Assembly (NCBI GenBank): GCA_041659285.1
Contig: JBAZYO010000009.1
Coordinates: forward strand, 62,001-126,000
Length of the DNA: 64,000 nucleotides
Direction: 5' to 3'
From: Vicinamibacterales bacterium
GTDB lineage: Bacteria; Acidobacteriota; Vicinamibacteria; Vicinamibacterales; UBA2999
Shown here in pieces: positions 25,717 to 33,801 of this stretch (positions are counted from its first letter, which is position 1; each line of letters opens with the position of its first letter). A program made the translations under genes and the position numbers. Under the pieces are notes generated by a model. It searched no databases and had not been told where the DNA came from. It saw only the letters and a program-made list of their open reading frames with translations.

Positions 25717-26760
25717 ATGGACACACAGGTGGTGAACGAAACGGAAGGGGACCAGCGGGGCCAACATGCGCCCATCCGCGTCGCCGTGGCTGGGGCCACC
25801 GGCTTCGCCGGCCAGGAGTTGATCCGCCTGCTCGCCCGCCACCCGAACGTCACCATCACCGCGGCCACCGGCTCCCAGTCCACGAGCGCGCCCCGCCGCC
25901 TGCCCGCCCTGGCGCGGATCTGGGACGGCACCGTGGTGCCGCTCGACCCCACCGCCATCGTCGGCAATGCCGACGCGGTGTTCCTCGGACTGCCCGAAGC
26001 GGCCTCGGCCGAGATCGCGCCGGTGTTTCTCGCCGCGGGCCTGCGGGTAATCGACTTGTCGGGCGCATTCCGCCTCCGTGACGCGACCGCGCGCGCGCGT
26101 TGGTATCCGGCGACGAAAGCCCAGCCCAACGGCGTCGCCTACGGCCTGACCGAATTCGAGTTCGAGGCGATTCGCACGGCCTCGCTGCTGTCCAACCCGG
26201 GCTGCTACCCCACGGCGTCGTTGCTGGGGCTGCTGCCATTGCAGCAGGCGGGCCTGCTGCTGTCCGGCGCCGACATCGTTATCGACGCCAAGTCGGGGAT
26301 TTCCGGGGCCGGCAAGGCGCCGTCCGAGCGCACGCACTTCTCGGAGAACTACGGCAGCGTCGCTGCCTACAACCCGTTCGGCCATCGGCACACGCCGGAG
26401 ATGGAACAGGCGCTTGGCCGGAACGTGACGTTCGTGCCGCACCTGGTGCCGCTGGACCGCGGGATTCTGTCGAGCCTGTACACGCGGCTGGCGCCGGGCA
26501 CGACCGCGGCGGCGGTGGCCGCTGCCTTCGAGCGCGCCTACGCCGGCGCGCCGTTTGTCCGGTTGACCGGCGAGGCGCTGCCGGAGATCAAGCACGTGGC
26601 CCACACCAACTTCTGCGATATCGGGTGGAAGGTGGACGAAGCCGGCGGCCGGGTATTCGTGGTCAGCGTGATCGACAACCTCGTGAAGGGCGCCGCGGGC
26701 CAGGCCATCCAGAACTTCAACGTGATGTTCGGGTTCGATCAGAAGGCAGGCCTGCTGTGA
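25717..26760 (+). CDS. argC: N-acetyl-gamma-glutamyl-phosphate reductase
   Basis: 347 residues from the ATG at 25717; a GTG three bases earlier is possible. Reduces N-acetylglutamyl phosphate to the semialdehyde with NADPH. The Rossmann start is 'IRVAVAGATGFAGQELIRLL'. The catalytic Cys is in 'SNPGCYPTASLLGLLPL'. 'DAKSGISGAGKAPSERTHFSENYGSVAAYNPFGHRHTPEMEQ' and the C-terminal 'VVSVIDNLVKGAAGQAIQNFNVMFG' are classic ArgC. The first 18 residues are a non-conserved extension. It is the first gene of the plus-strand arginine operon and overlaps argB by 4 bp. Confidence 0.96.
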   Translation: MDTQVVNETEGDQRGQHAPIRVAVAGATGFAGQELIRLLARHPNVTITAATGSQSTSAPRRLPALARIWDGTVVPLDPTAIVGNADAVFLGLPEAASAEIAPVFLAAGLRVIDLSGAFRLRDATARARWYPATKAQPNGVAYGLTEFEFEAIRTASLLSNPGCYPTASLLGLLPLQQAGLLLSGADIVIDAKSGISGAGKAPSERTHFSENYGSVAAYNPFGHRHTPEMEQALGRNVTFVPHLVPLDRGILSSLYTRLAPGTTAAAVAAAFERAYAGAPFVRLTGEALPEIKHVAHTNFCDIGWKVDEAGGRVFVVSVIDNLVKGAAGQAIQNFNVMFGFDQKAGLL

Positions 26761-27563
26761 GGCGGCCGGTCGTGCTCAAGCTCGGCGGCGAGTTGATCGA
26801 AGGCCCCGAACGGTTGTCGGCCATCGGCAAGGTGATTACCCGGGCGGCGAAGAAGCGCCCGCTCATCGTCGTGCACGGCGGCGGCCGCGAGATCGACGCC
26901 GCCCTCGCGCAGGTCGGGATCCCGAAGCGCCAGGTTGATGGGCTGCGGGTCACCGATCCGGAAACGCTGGAGATTGTCGTCTCGGTGCTGGCGGGTTCGA
27001 TCAACACGAGGTTCGTGGCGGCCATCAATGCCGCCGGCGGCCGCGCGGTCGGACTGTCGGGCGCGGATGCCGGCGTCGCGCCGGTGAAGAAGGCCGCGCC
27101 GCACAAGGCGACCAGCGGCGACACCGTTGACCTGGGCATGGTCGGAACCCCGGCCACGGCCCCGGCGCCGGAGTTGCTCGCGCTGCTCTGCCAGGCCGGG
27201 TATGTGCCGGTCATCGCCTGCATCAGCGCGTCGAAGGACGGCCAGTTGTTCAACGTCAACGCCGACACGCTCGCCGGCAGCCTGGCCGCGCGGGTCAAGG
27301 CCAAGCGCCTCGTGATCGCCGGCGCGACCGCGGGCGTGCTCGACAAGCGCGGGCAAACCATCCTGCGTCTCAATGCGACGCACATCGCCAAGCTGGTGAC
27401 GTCGGGGACCGCCAATGCCGGGATGGTCGCCAAGCTGACCGCGTGCGAAGCCGCGCTCGAGGGCGCGAGCAGCGTGGTGATTATCGACGGGCGTGACGCC
27501 AACCGGATTGCCAAGGCCGTGGCGCTGCAGAAGACCACCGCCACCTCGAGGATCGTGAAATAG
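26757..27563 (+). CDS. argB: Acetylglutamate kinase
   Basis: 268 residues from GTG 26757, which overlaps the argC stop (GTGA). An amino-acid kinase fold protein that phosphorylates N-acetylglutamate. Motifs: 'VLKLGGELI' (phosphate-binding Lys and Gly pair), 'PLIVVHGGGREIDAAL', 'QVDGLRVTDPETLEIVV', 'VIACISASKDGQLFNVNADTLAGSLA' and 'SGTANAGMVAKLTACEAALEGA'. The arginine-sensing N-terminal helix of feedback-inhibited ArgB types is absent, so allosteric control by arginine is less likely here; regulation would rest on ArgR. The frame is open far upstream through argC, but GTG 26757 aligns with the family start. Confidence 0.94.
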   Translation: MRRPVVLKLGGELIEGPERLSAIGKVITRAAKKRPLIVVHGGGREIDAALAQVGIPKRQVDGLRVTDPETLEIVVSVLAGSINTRFVAAINAAGGRAVGLSGADAGVAPVKKAAPHKATSGDTVDLGMVGTPATAPAPELLALLCQAGYVPVIACISASKDGQLFNVNADTLAGSLAARVKAKRLVIAGATAGVLDKRGQTILRLNATHIAKLVTSGTANAGMVAKLTACEAALEGASSVVIIDGRDANRIAKAVALQKTTATSRIVK

Positions 27564-27565
27564 CC

Positions 27566-28789
27566 GTGACGACGAACGCACAAACCGTGACCGCCCTGGA
27601 AGCACAGCACGTGCTTCAGACCTACAAGCGACAGCCCGTGGTGTTTGACCGCGGCGAGGGCACTCGCCTGTTCGACGTCGACGGCCGCGCCTATCTGGAC
27701 TTCATCTCGGGGATCGGCGTGGTGGTGCTCGGTCACGCGCATCCCGGCCTGGCCGCCGTGATTGCGGACCAGTCGAAGACGCTGATTCACACCTCGAACT
27801 TGTATTACCACCCGCTGCAGGGGCAGCTCGCGGCCAAGCTCGCGAGTCTGTCCGGATTGCAGCGGGCGTTCTTCTGCAACAGCGGCACCGAGGCCGTCGA
27901 GGCGTGTCTCAAGTTCGCGCGGCGCTTCTGGTACTCGCAGGGCGTCAAGAACCGCACTGCCTTCGTCGCGCTGGAGCATGGCTTCTCGGGCCGGACGATG
28001 GGCGCGTTGTCGGTGACCGCCAACGCGCACTACCGCGAGCCGTTCGAGCCGCTGATTCCCGGCGTCACCTTCGTGGCGCCGGACGACATCGCCGGTCTCG
28101 AAGCCGCGGTCACCGACTCCACGGCCGCCGTCATCGCCGAGCCCATCCAGGGCGAGGGCGGCGTGCGGCCGCTGTCGCCGGAGTTCGCGGCGGCCATCGC
28201 CCGCGTGACCAAGCAGACCGGCACGCTGCTGATCGCGGATGAGATTCAGTGCGGGCTCGGACGAACCGGCTGGCCGTTTCACTACCAGTCACTCGGCTGG
28301 ACGCCGGACCTGGTCACCGTGGGCAAGGCGATTGGATCGGGCATCCCGATCGGCGCCGCCCTGGTCGCCGAGCGCGTGGCCGCACAAATCTTCCCGGGCG
28401 ACCACGGTACTACCTACGGCGGCAACCTGCTGTCCACGCGCACCGCCTTGTTCGTGCTGGATCAACTCGACGCGCTGGCGCCGCACATTCGCGATGCCGG
28501 CGAGCTGTTCGGGCAACGGCTCGGAGATTTGCAGCGCCAGCACGCGGTGGTCCAGTCCGTGCGCGGCGCCGGCCTCATGCGCGGGCTCGAGCTGACGGTG
28601 GACGCGCAGCCGGTGGTCGAGGCGGCGCTGAAGGCGGGCCTGCTGGTGAACCGGACCGCCGAGCGCGTGGTGCGCATGTTGCCGCCGCTCACGGTGTCAC
28701 CGGCGGAGATCGAAGAAGCCATCGGCATTCTCGATGGTGCGTTGGCGTCAGTCAGGGTCGAGGGATTGACGGCAGGGGTGAAAGCGTGA
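27566..28789 (+). CDS. argD: Acetylornithine aminotransferase
   Basis: 407 residues from GTG 27566, two bases after argB. A class III PLP aminotransferase making N-acetylornithine from the semialdehyde and glutamate. Seen: 'LFDVDGRAYLDFISGIGVVVLGHAHP', 'FFCNSGTEAVEACLKFAR', 'EHGFSGRTMGALSVTAN', 'EPIQGEGGVRPLSPEF', 'LIADEIQCGLGRTG', and the PLP lysine in 'VTVGKAIGSGIPIGA'. The late 'GTTYGGNLLSTRTAL' is also canonical. It overlaps the next gene by 4 bp (GTGA). The same family can also act on succinyl-diaminopimelate, but the operon points to arginine. Confidence 0.95.
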   Translation: MTTNAQTVTALEAQHVLQTYKRQPVVFDRGEGTRLFDVDGRAYLDFISGIGVVVLGHAHPGLAAVIADQSKTLIHTSNLYYHPLQGQLAAKLASLSGLQRAFFCNSGTEAVEACLKFARRFWYSQGVKNRTAFVALEHGFSGRTMGALSVTANAHYREPFEPLIPGVTFVAPDDIAGLEAAVTDSTAAVIAEPIQGEGGVRPLSPEFAAAIARVTKQTGTLLIADEIQCGLGRTGWPFHYQSLGWTPDLVTVGKAIGSGIPIGAALVAERVAAQIFPGDHGTTYGGNLLSTRTALFVLDQLDALAPHIRDAGELFGQRLGDLQRQHAVVQSVRGAGLMRGLELTVDAQPVVEAALKAGLLVNRTAERVVRMLPPLTVSPAEIEEAIGILDGALASVRVEGLTAGVKA

Positions 28790-29385
28790 CGATGCGTGTG
28801 GTAGTGGATAACGGACCGGGAACAGGGCGCCGCGCAACGGCGGCGAAGCGCTTTCAGCCGGCCAAGCCAGCGACGGCGTTGCGCGCGGCCACCCTGGCTG
28901 ACGCGCCGGCCCTGCACGCCCTGATCGCCGCGCACCTCGAGGAAGGCCGTCTGCTGCCCCGCACGCTGGACGAACTGGCGGCGCATGCGGCCCGATTTGT
29001 CGTCGCGACCCAGGGTCAGCGGATTGTCGGCTGCGCGGAGCTCGCCCCGCTGTCGGCGACGGTCGCCGAAGTGCGTTCGCTGGTGGTCAGCCGCGAGGCG
29101 CGCCAGTCGGGACTGGGCCACCAGATGGTCGATGAGCTCGGCCGGCGTGCCGGCCGTGAAGGGTTCACGCGCCTGTGCGCGTTCGCGCACGACCCCCGGT
29201 TCTTCGTGCGGCTCGGCTTTTCGATCGTGCCGCACACCTGGGTGCCGGAGAAGATTGCGCACGATTGCCATTCCTGCCCGCTGTTCCGCAATTGCGGGCA
29301 GTACGCGATCGTGCTCGACGTGCATCGCGCACAGGCTCGCACCGGTGCCGGCCTTGGCGCCTCGGTGGTAAGCAGCCGTGGCTGA
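28786..29385 (+). CDS. Short-form N-acetylglutamate synthase (GNAT)
   Basis: 199 residues from a GTG overlapping the argD stop; ATG 28792 is an alternative. After 30 non-conserved residues comes a GNAT domain: 'TALRAATLADAPALHALIAAHLEEGRLLPRT', 'RIVGCAELAPL', motif A 'VVSREARQSGLGHQMVDEL', and 'FFVRLGFSIVPHTWVPEKI'. A C-terminal C-x-x-C-x4-C segment ('CHSCPLFRNC') occurs in short N-acetylglutamate synthases. It would supply N-acetylglutamate to prime the pathway, while ArgJ recycles it. It lacks the amino-acid kinase domain of classical ArgA, so no gene symbol is given. Its end overlaps argJ by 8 bp. Confidence 0.82.
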   Translation: MTMRVVVDNGPGTGRRATAAKRFQPAKPATALRAATLADAPALHALIAAHLEEGRLLPRTLDELAAHAARFVVATQGQRIVGCAELAPLSATVAEVRSLVVSREARQSGLGHQMVDELGRRAGREGFTRLCAFAHDPRFFVRLGFSIVPHTWVPEKIAHDCHSCPLFRNCGQYAIVLDVHRAQARTGAGLGASVVSSRG

Positions 29386-30589
29386 CATCCGCGCCGTGGA
29401 CGGCGGCATCACCGCGCCCGCTGGTTTTCGCGCCAGCGGCCTGCACTGCGGCATCAAGGCCAGCGGCAAGCCCGACCTCTCGCTCGTCGTGAGCGACGTG
29501 GCGGCCAATGCCGCCGGGATCTTCACCTTGAACCTGGCCAAGGCCGCGCCGCTGCTCGTGTGCGAGGAACATCTCGCCGCCAGCGGTGGCCGCGCCCGCG
29601 CCATCATCACCAACAGCGGTTGCGCCAACGCCTGCACCGGACCGCAAGGCATGCTCGACGCCCGCGAGATGGCGCAGTTGGCGGCGACCGCCGTTGGCGG
29701 CGACGTGCGCGAGACGCTGGTCGCGTCGACCGGGGTCATCGGCGTCAACCTGAAGATGGACAAGCTGCGGGCGGGCATTCCGCGGGCCGCGGCCGCGCTC
29801 AGCGCCGGCGGGGGCGCCGACGCCGCGCGCGCGATCATGACCACGGATCCGTTCCCGAAGGAATATGCCGTGGAGGTGCGCACCGACATCGGCACGTTCC
29901 GCGTTGGCGGCATGGCGAAGGGCTCCGGGATGATCGAGCCGCGCATGGCGACCATGCTCGGCTACCTCACCACGGATGCGGCGGTCGACCCCGGCATGCT
30001 GGCCCGGGCGCTGGCCGACGCCAGCCGGTTCACGTTCAATGCGATCACCGTTGACGGAGAGCCCTCCACCAACGATTGCGTGTTCGCGCTCGCCAACGGC
30101 GCCAGCGGTGTGGAGATCAGCGAGAACCTCTACCCGGTGTTGTTCGAGGCGTTCCGTACCGTGGCCCACGAACTCGCGCTCGGCATCGTGCGCGGCGGCG
30201 AAGGCGCGACCAAGCTCGTCGCGATCACCGTGACCGGCGCCGCCACCGACGCGGATGCGTGGATGGCGGCGCGGGCGATCGCGAATTCGCCGCTCGTGAA
30301 GACGGCGATCCACGGCGGGGACCCCAATTGGGGCCGCCTGGTGGCCGCGGCCGGCCGGTCGGGAGCCGCGTTCGTGCTCGACGGCGCCCGGGTCCAGATT
30401 GGCTCGCTGGTGCTGTTCGAGAACGGCCGTCCATTCGACGAGTTGGCCCCGCAGGCGGCCGATTACCTGACCGGCACGGATCTCGCCATCGAGGTCAACC
30501 TCGGCACCGGCGGGGCGCACACGGCCACGGTGTGGACCTGCGACTTGTCGGCCGAGTACGTGAAGATCAACGCCGAGTACAGGACGTAG
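29378..30589 (+). CDS. argJ: Ornithine/glutamate N-acetyltransferase
   Basis: 403 residues from GTG 29378. ArgJ transfers the acetyl group of acetylornithine to glutamate. It is an Ntn-type enzyme that cuts itself before Thr in 'KGSGMIEPRMATMLG'; that A-T-M-L site is intact. Other blocks: 'SGLHCGIKASGKPDLSLVVSD', 'AIITNSGCANACTGPQGM', 'VASTGVIGVNLKMDKL', 'MTTDPFPK', 'GEPSTNDCVFALANG', and 'VKTAIHGGDPNWGRLVAAAGRSG'. Whether it also uses acetyl-CoA cannot be told from sequence, but a separate acetyltransferase gene upstream suggests the monofunctional type. Presence of ArgJ explains the absence of argE. Confidence 0.96.
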   Translation: MADIRAVDGGITAPAGFRASGLHCGIKASGKPDLSLVVSDVAANAAGIFTLNLAKAAPLLVCEEHLAASGGRARAIITNSGCANACTGPQGMLDAREMAQLAATAVGGDVRETLVASTGVIGVNLKMDKLRAGIPRAAAALSAGGGADAARAIMTTDPFPKEYAVEVRTDIGTFRVGGMAKGSGMIEPRMATMLGYLTTDAAVDPGMLARALADASRFTFNAITVDGEPSTNDCVFALANGASGVEISENLYPVLFEAFRTVAHELALGIVRGGEGATKLVAITVTGAATDADAWMAARAIANSPLVKTAIHGGDPNWGRLVAAAGRSGAAFVLDGARVQIGSLVLFENGRPFDELAPQAADYLTGTDLAIEVNLGTGGAHTATVWTCDLSAEYVKINAEYRT

Positions 30590-30598
30590 ACCCTGGGC

Positions 30599-31522
30599 GT
30601 GCAGAACTTCCTTTCCATTCTCGATCTCGATCCCGATCGCCTGGCCACGGTGCTCGAGCTCGCCGCCCGGCTCAAGCGCGAACGGGTCAAGGGCATGAAG
30701 GCGCCGACCGCGGCCGCCCTCAACGGCAAGCACGTCGGCTTGCTGTTCGAGAAGCCGTCCCTCCGCACCCGCGTCACCTTCACCATCGGCGTCCGCGAGC
30801 TCGGCGGCGACATCGTCGAAATTCCCGCCGACGTCATGCACGCGGACCGCGAGCCCATCCAGGACGTGGCCCGCAACCTGGAGCGGTGGGTGGACGCCGT
30901 CGTCATTCGCACGTTCGCCCAGGAGCGGCTCTCGCAGATCGCGGAGATCACCCCGAAGCTGCACGTGATCAACGCGCTCAGCAACGAAGAGCACCCCTGC
31001 CAGGCGCTGGCCGACATGCAGACGCTGGCCGAGAAGTGGAGCTCGTTCGAGGGCCGGCGGATTGCGTTCGTCGGCGACGGCAACAACGTCTGCACATCGC
31101 TCGTGCACGTGGCGATGATGCTCGGCATGGCGGTGCACGTCGCCACGCCCAAGGGCTACGAGCTGCCTGACGAAGTCGTCGACCAGGCTGCGGCGGTGTC
31201 ACAGAAAGGCGCCGGGCTCACGGAGTTCACCGACGCCAAGGCCGCGGTGCGGGACGTGGATGCGATCTACACCGACGTGTGGACGTCGATGGGCCAGGAA
31301 GTCGAATACGCCGACCGCAAGAAGACCTTCCAGCGTTACCAGGTCAACGAGAACCTGATGGCGCTGGCGAAGCCGGGCGCCCTCTTCATGCATTGCCTGC
31401 CCGCGCACCGCGGCGATGAGGTGACCGACGAGGTCATCGAATCGCCGATTTCGGTGGTGTTCGACCAGGCCGAGAATCGCCTGCACGCGCAGAAGGCCCT
31501 CCTCCTGCAGATGCTCGCCTAG
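30599..31522 (+). CDS. argF: Ornithine carbamoyltransferase
   Basis: 307 residues from GTG 30599. It makes citrulline from ornithine and carbamoyl phosphate. The carbamoyl-phosphate site 'FEKPSLRTRVTF' and 'EEHPCQALADMQTL' are present, as are the ornithine-binding 'DVWTSMGQE' and 'HCLPAHRGDEV'. The S-M-G loop argues for ornithine rather than acetylornithine or succinylornithine as substrate. It is the last gene of the arginine operon, and the stop overlaps the stop of the convergent gene by 4 bp. Carbamoyl-phosphate synthase is not in the window. Confidence 0.95.
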   Translation: MQNFLSILDLDPDRLATVLELAARLKRERVKGMKAPTAAALNGKHVGLLFEKPSLRTRVTFTIGVRELGGDIVEIPADVMHADREPIQDVARNLERWVDAVVIRTFAQERLSQIAEITPKLHVINALSNEEHPCQALADMQTLAEKWSSFEGRRIAFVGDGNNVCTSLVHVAMMLGMAVHVATPKGYELPDEVVDQAAAVSQKGAGLTEFTDAKAAVRDVDAIYTDVWTSMGQEVEYADRKKTFQRYQVNENLMALAKPGALFMHCLPAHRGDEVTDEVIESPISVVFDQAENRLHAQKALLLQMLA

Positions 31523-32778
31523 TGCGGCGCCCGCCGGGCGCGAATCAGCACCTGGATCTCGTCGTTGCGCGCGTTCTCGAAGTACAGCCGCTGCCGGCCA
31601 TCGGCGTCTTGCGAGATCGCGCCGGGAATTGAACTCGCGACCACCGTCCATCCCGCTGGCAGGACCACCGAGTTCCGCGGCCGGCCGAAAGCGCGGTCCC
31701 ACACCAGCTCGTCACCGTCCACAAAATAGCGATTGGGATCGGTGTAGGTTTCCGTGATCCGGAGCCGCGCCGACTGGCCGGGTTTCACCGCCGGGAATGA
31801 AATCACCACGATCTGCGTGGTGTCGGTGACCGGCTCGCCGGCATCGAGACCGCGGCGCTTCAGCTCCGCGCCGCCGAGGGTCTCGACCTTCAGGACTTCT
31901 CCGGTGTCGAGCAACACCGCCGAAGGGTTGGCCACCGAGCTGCCGGCCCGGACCACGTTGAAGTAGTGAGCCACTCCGGGCCTCGACTCGGTGTAGTCGT
32001 GATACAGGCTGAAGGAATGCGTCGACGGGTCGTTCGGGAAATAGACGATCTCCCTGTCCTGGTGCGCCCGGTCCGACAGCCTCGCCGCCTGCGGCGCGAG
32101 CGACGCCGACGACGCCGCACCCCGCGTGGCGGGCAGCTTCGGCGAGAACGGCGCCAGGCCAGGCTTCGCGCGAATCACGAGCGGGGCCGCCGCCGGGCCG
32201 GCGTTCATGAAGGTGATCATCACGCGGCCATCGGCCGTCGGCATCACCTGCGACGGCACGTTGCAGCTGATCAGCCGGTAGCCCGCCGGCAGCACGACCG
32301 CGTTGCGGCGAATCCCAAGCGATCGGTCGAACACGATGGTGTCGCCATCGCGGTAGTAGCTCTTGGCGTCCTTGTAGGTCTTGTCGATCAGGACGCGACC
32401 TTCCCCGCCCTTCGGCACCGGCCGCGCCAGGTGGACCTTCAGCCATTCGGTTTCGAGGTCCGCGGCGGGGTGCCCCTCGGCGCGAGCCTGCGCGCCACTC
32501 ACCACCTCCCACTTGAGCGTCTGCCCCGTCATCATGTCGGTCACGCGCTCGTCAGTGGCGACGCTGCCGCGCCGAATCGCGTTGAAGAAGTACGGCGCGC
32601 CAGCCGTGGTCGCGGTCACCTCGTAGAGAATCCGGAACTGCGCCGTGTCCGGCCCCAGGAGCTCGTAACGGGTGTAGTCGTCTTCCTGCGTCTGTCGTTG
32701 GGGAGGCTGGGCCCACGTCGAAGACGCCACGAGGGTGAACAGTGCCGCCAGCAGGAGTTGTCGCATGCGGCGGATCAT
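31519..32778 (-). CDS. Secreted protein with two copies of one domain, unknown
   Basis: 419 residues. It has a signal peptide ('RQLLLAALFTLVASSTWAQ'). The mature part contains two related halves of about 190 residues. Each has a segment like 'AHYFNVVRAGSSV' or 'PYFFNAIRRGSVA', a 'GQTLKWEVV' or 'GEVLKVETL' strand, 'DKTYKDAKSYYRDGDTIVFDRSLGIRRNAVVLPAGY' or 'TETYTDPNRYFVDGDELVWDRAFGRPRNSVVLPAGW', and an ending such as 'DGRVMITFMNAG' or 'DGRQRLYFENAR'. So it arose by internal duplication. The beta-rich pattern suggests an extracellular binding module. I cannot assign a family. It is followed 13 bp upstream by the CbiX-like gene, probably an operon. Confidence 0.75.
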   Translation of the reverse strand: MIRRMRQLLLAALFTLVASSTWAQPPQRQTQEDDYTRYELLGPDTAQFRILYEVTATTAGAPYFFNAIRRGSVATDERVTDMMTGQTLKWEVVSGAQARAEGHPAADLETEWLKVHLARPVPKGGEGRVLIDKTYKDAKSYYRDGDTIVFDRSLGIRRNAVVLPAGYRLISCNVPSQVMPTADGRVMITFMNAGPAAAPLVIRAKPGLAPFSPKLPATRGAASSASLAPQAARLSDRAHQDREIVYFPNDPSTHSFSLYHDYTESRPGVAHYFNVVRAGSSVANPSAVLLDTGEVLKVETLGGAELKRRGLDAGEPVTDTTQIVVISFPAVKPGQSARLRITETYTDPNRYFVDGDELVWDRAFGRPRNSVVLPAGWTVVASSIPGAISQDADGRQRLYFENARNDEIQVLIRARRAPH

Positions 32779-32791
32779 ACAGCGTCCGGGG

Positions 32792-33703
32792 TCAGCGAAG
32801 GCTCGCCAGCACCCACTGCGTGATGCGGTCGTCCGGCATCAGCGCCTGCGCGGTCATCGTATAGTCAAGGCCCTCCAGGCGCTGGCGCAGCCTTTGCTCG
32901 ATGCCACCGAACGACAGCAGGTGCGGCACCACCAGGACGCGGCGTCCGAGGGCGCGTTGGGCCGCCACCTTTGACCGAAGCTCTTTCGTCGCCGCGTCCT
33001 TGATCGCCGGTCCGGCATCGTCACGCACGGTCATGTAGTCCACCGAGGCAAACGGCGCGGCGGTCCGCACCTGCCCGGCCAGGACGGCCATGTCCTCCAA
33101 CCAGCGGCGGTTGTCTTCGTCCGGCACCGGGCCATGGGCGACAAGGATCACCGCCTCGCCGGCCGGCGACGTGCTGATCGACAGCGCGCGGTCCGTCACC
33201 ACCTGGCCGATCAATGGATGACTATTCAGGGCCGCCGTCATCCGAACGGGCAGTTGAACCGACACCGGCGACTCGGGATCGGCGGCGGCATCGTGGCTGC
33301 CGCGGCCGTCTACCGAAGCCCCATGGGAGCCATGATCCATCTTCGCGAATAGCTTCAAGTCGGACGGCGCCACCGGGCGTAGCCCGAGCAGGAACTCGGT
33401 GCTGGTAATGACCGAGCTGTGTGACGAGACGAATAGCGGCACGGCAACCACCGTCGTCGCGCCGCGCCGCGCGAGTCGATCGAGTGCGCCTTGGATCGAG
33501 GCGCGCGAGGCCATGCCGAAGGCGACCTCGGTTGGATGCCGCTGATCGATGACCCGCGCGACGGCGGTCACCCGTTCATTCCATTGCGGCTGCCCGCCGT
33601 GGGCCAGCAGCAGAACGCCGAGGACCGGAGGAGACTGCCCGAAAGCAAGGGAGACGGAGCTCGAAAGAACCAGGACGGCGAGAACCCACGATCGAACGAA
33701 CAT
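32792..33703 (-). CDS. Exported CbiX/SirB-type chelatase-like protein
   Basis: 303 residues. A signal peptide ('SWVLAVLVLSSSVSLAFGQ') precedes two CbiX-like halves. The first has 'VLLLAHGGQPQWNERV' and 'VVAVPLFVSSHSSVITSTEFLLG'; the second 'AVILVAHGPVPDEDN' and 'VLVVPHLLSFGGIEQRLRQRLEG'. The His of the L-A-H-G motifs matches the metal/catalytic His of sirohydrochlorin cobalto- or ferrochelatases. Those enzymes are cytosolic, so export is unusual and may reflect a metal-binding or tetrapyrrole role in the periplasm. No cobalamin or sirohaem gene lies nearby. A His/Asp-rich loop ('DHGSHGASVDGRGSHD') sits between the halves and could bind metal. Confidence 0.78.
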   Translation of the reverse strand: MFVRSWVLAVLVLSSSVSLAFGQSPPVLGVLLLAHGGQPQWNERVTAVARVIDQRHPTEVAFGMASRASIQGALDRLARRGATTVVAVPLFVSSHSSVITSTEFLLGLRPVAPSDLKLFAKMDHGSHGASVDGRGSHDAAADPESPVSVQLPVRMTAALNSHPLIGQVVTDRALSISTSPAGEAVILVAHGPVPDEDNRRWLEDMAVLAGQVRTAAPFASVDYMTVRDDAGPAIKDAATKELRSKVAAQRALGRRVLVVPHLLSFGGIEQRLRQRLEGLDYTMTAQALMPDDRITQWVLASLR

Positions 33704-33755
33704 AACAAACCAAGTACCCTTCTGGTGCTGATTTCAGAAGACACCATGTCTCAAG

Positions 33756-33784
33756 TTCCAACACAGCTTATTGCCGACTAAAAT
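33756..33784 (+). promoter_or_regulatory. Possible promoter of pxpA
   Basis: TTCCAA (33756-33761), 17 bp, TAAAAT (33779-33784); the -10 is good and the -35 weak. A Shine-Dalgarno AAGGA follows near 33794, seven bases before the ATG. Confidence 0.35.
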
Positions 33785-33801
33785 GGTCGGTCAAGGACAA
33801 A

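Noticed and set aside
26717..28282. A 521-codon minus-strand frame across argB and argD
   Set aside because: It spans two well-defined genes on the other strand and lacks any motif.
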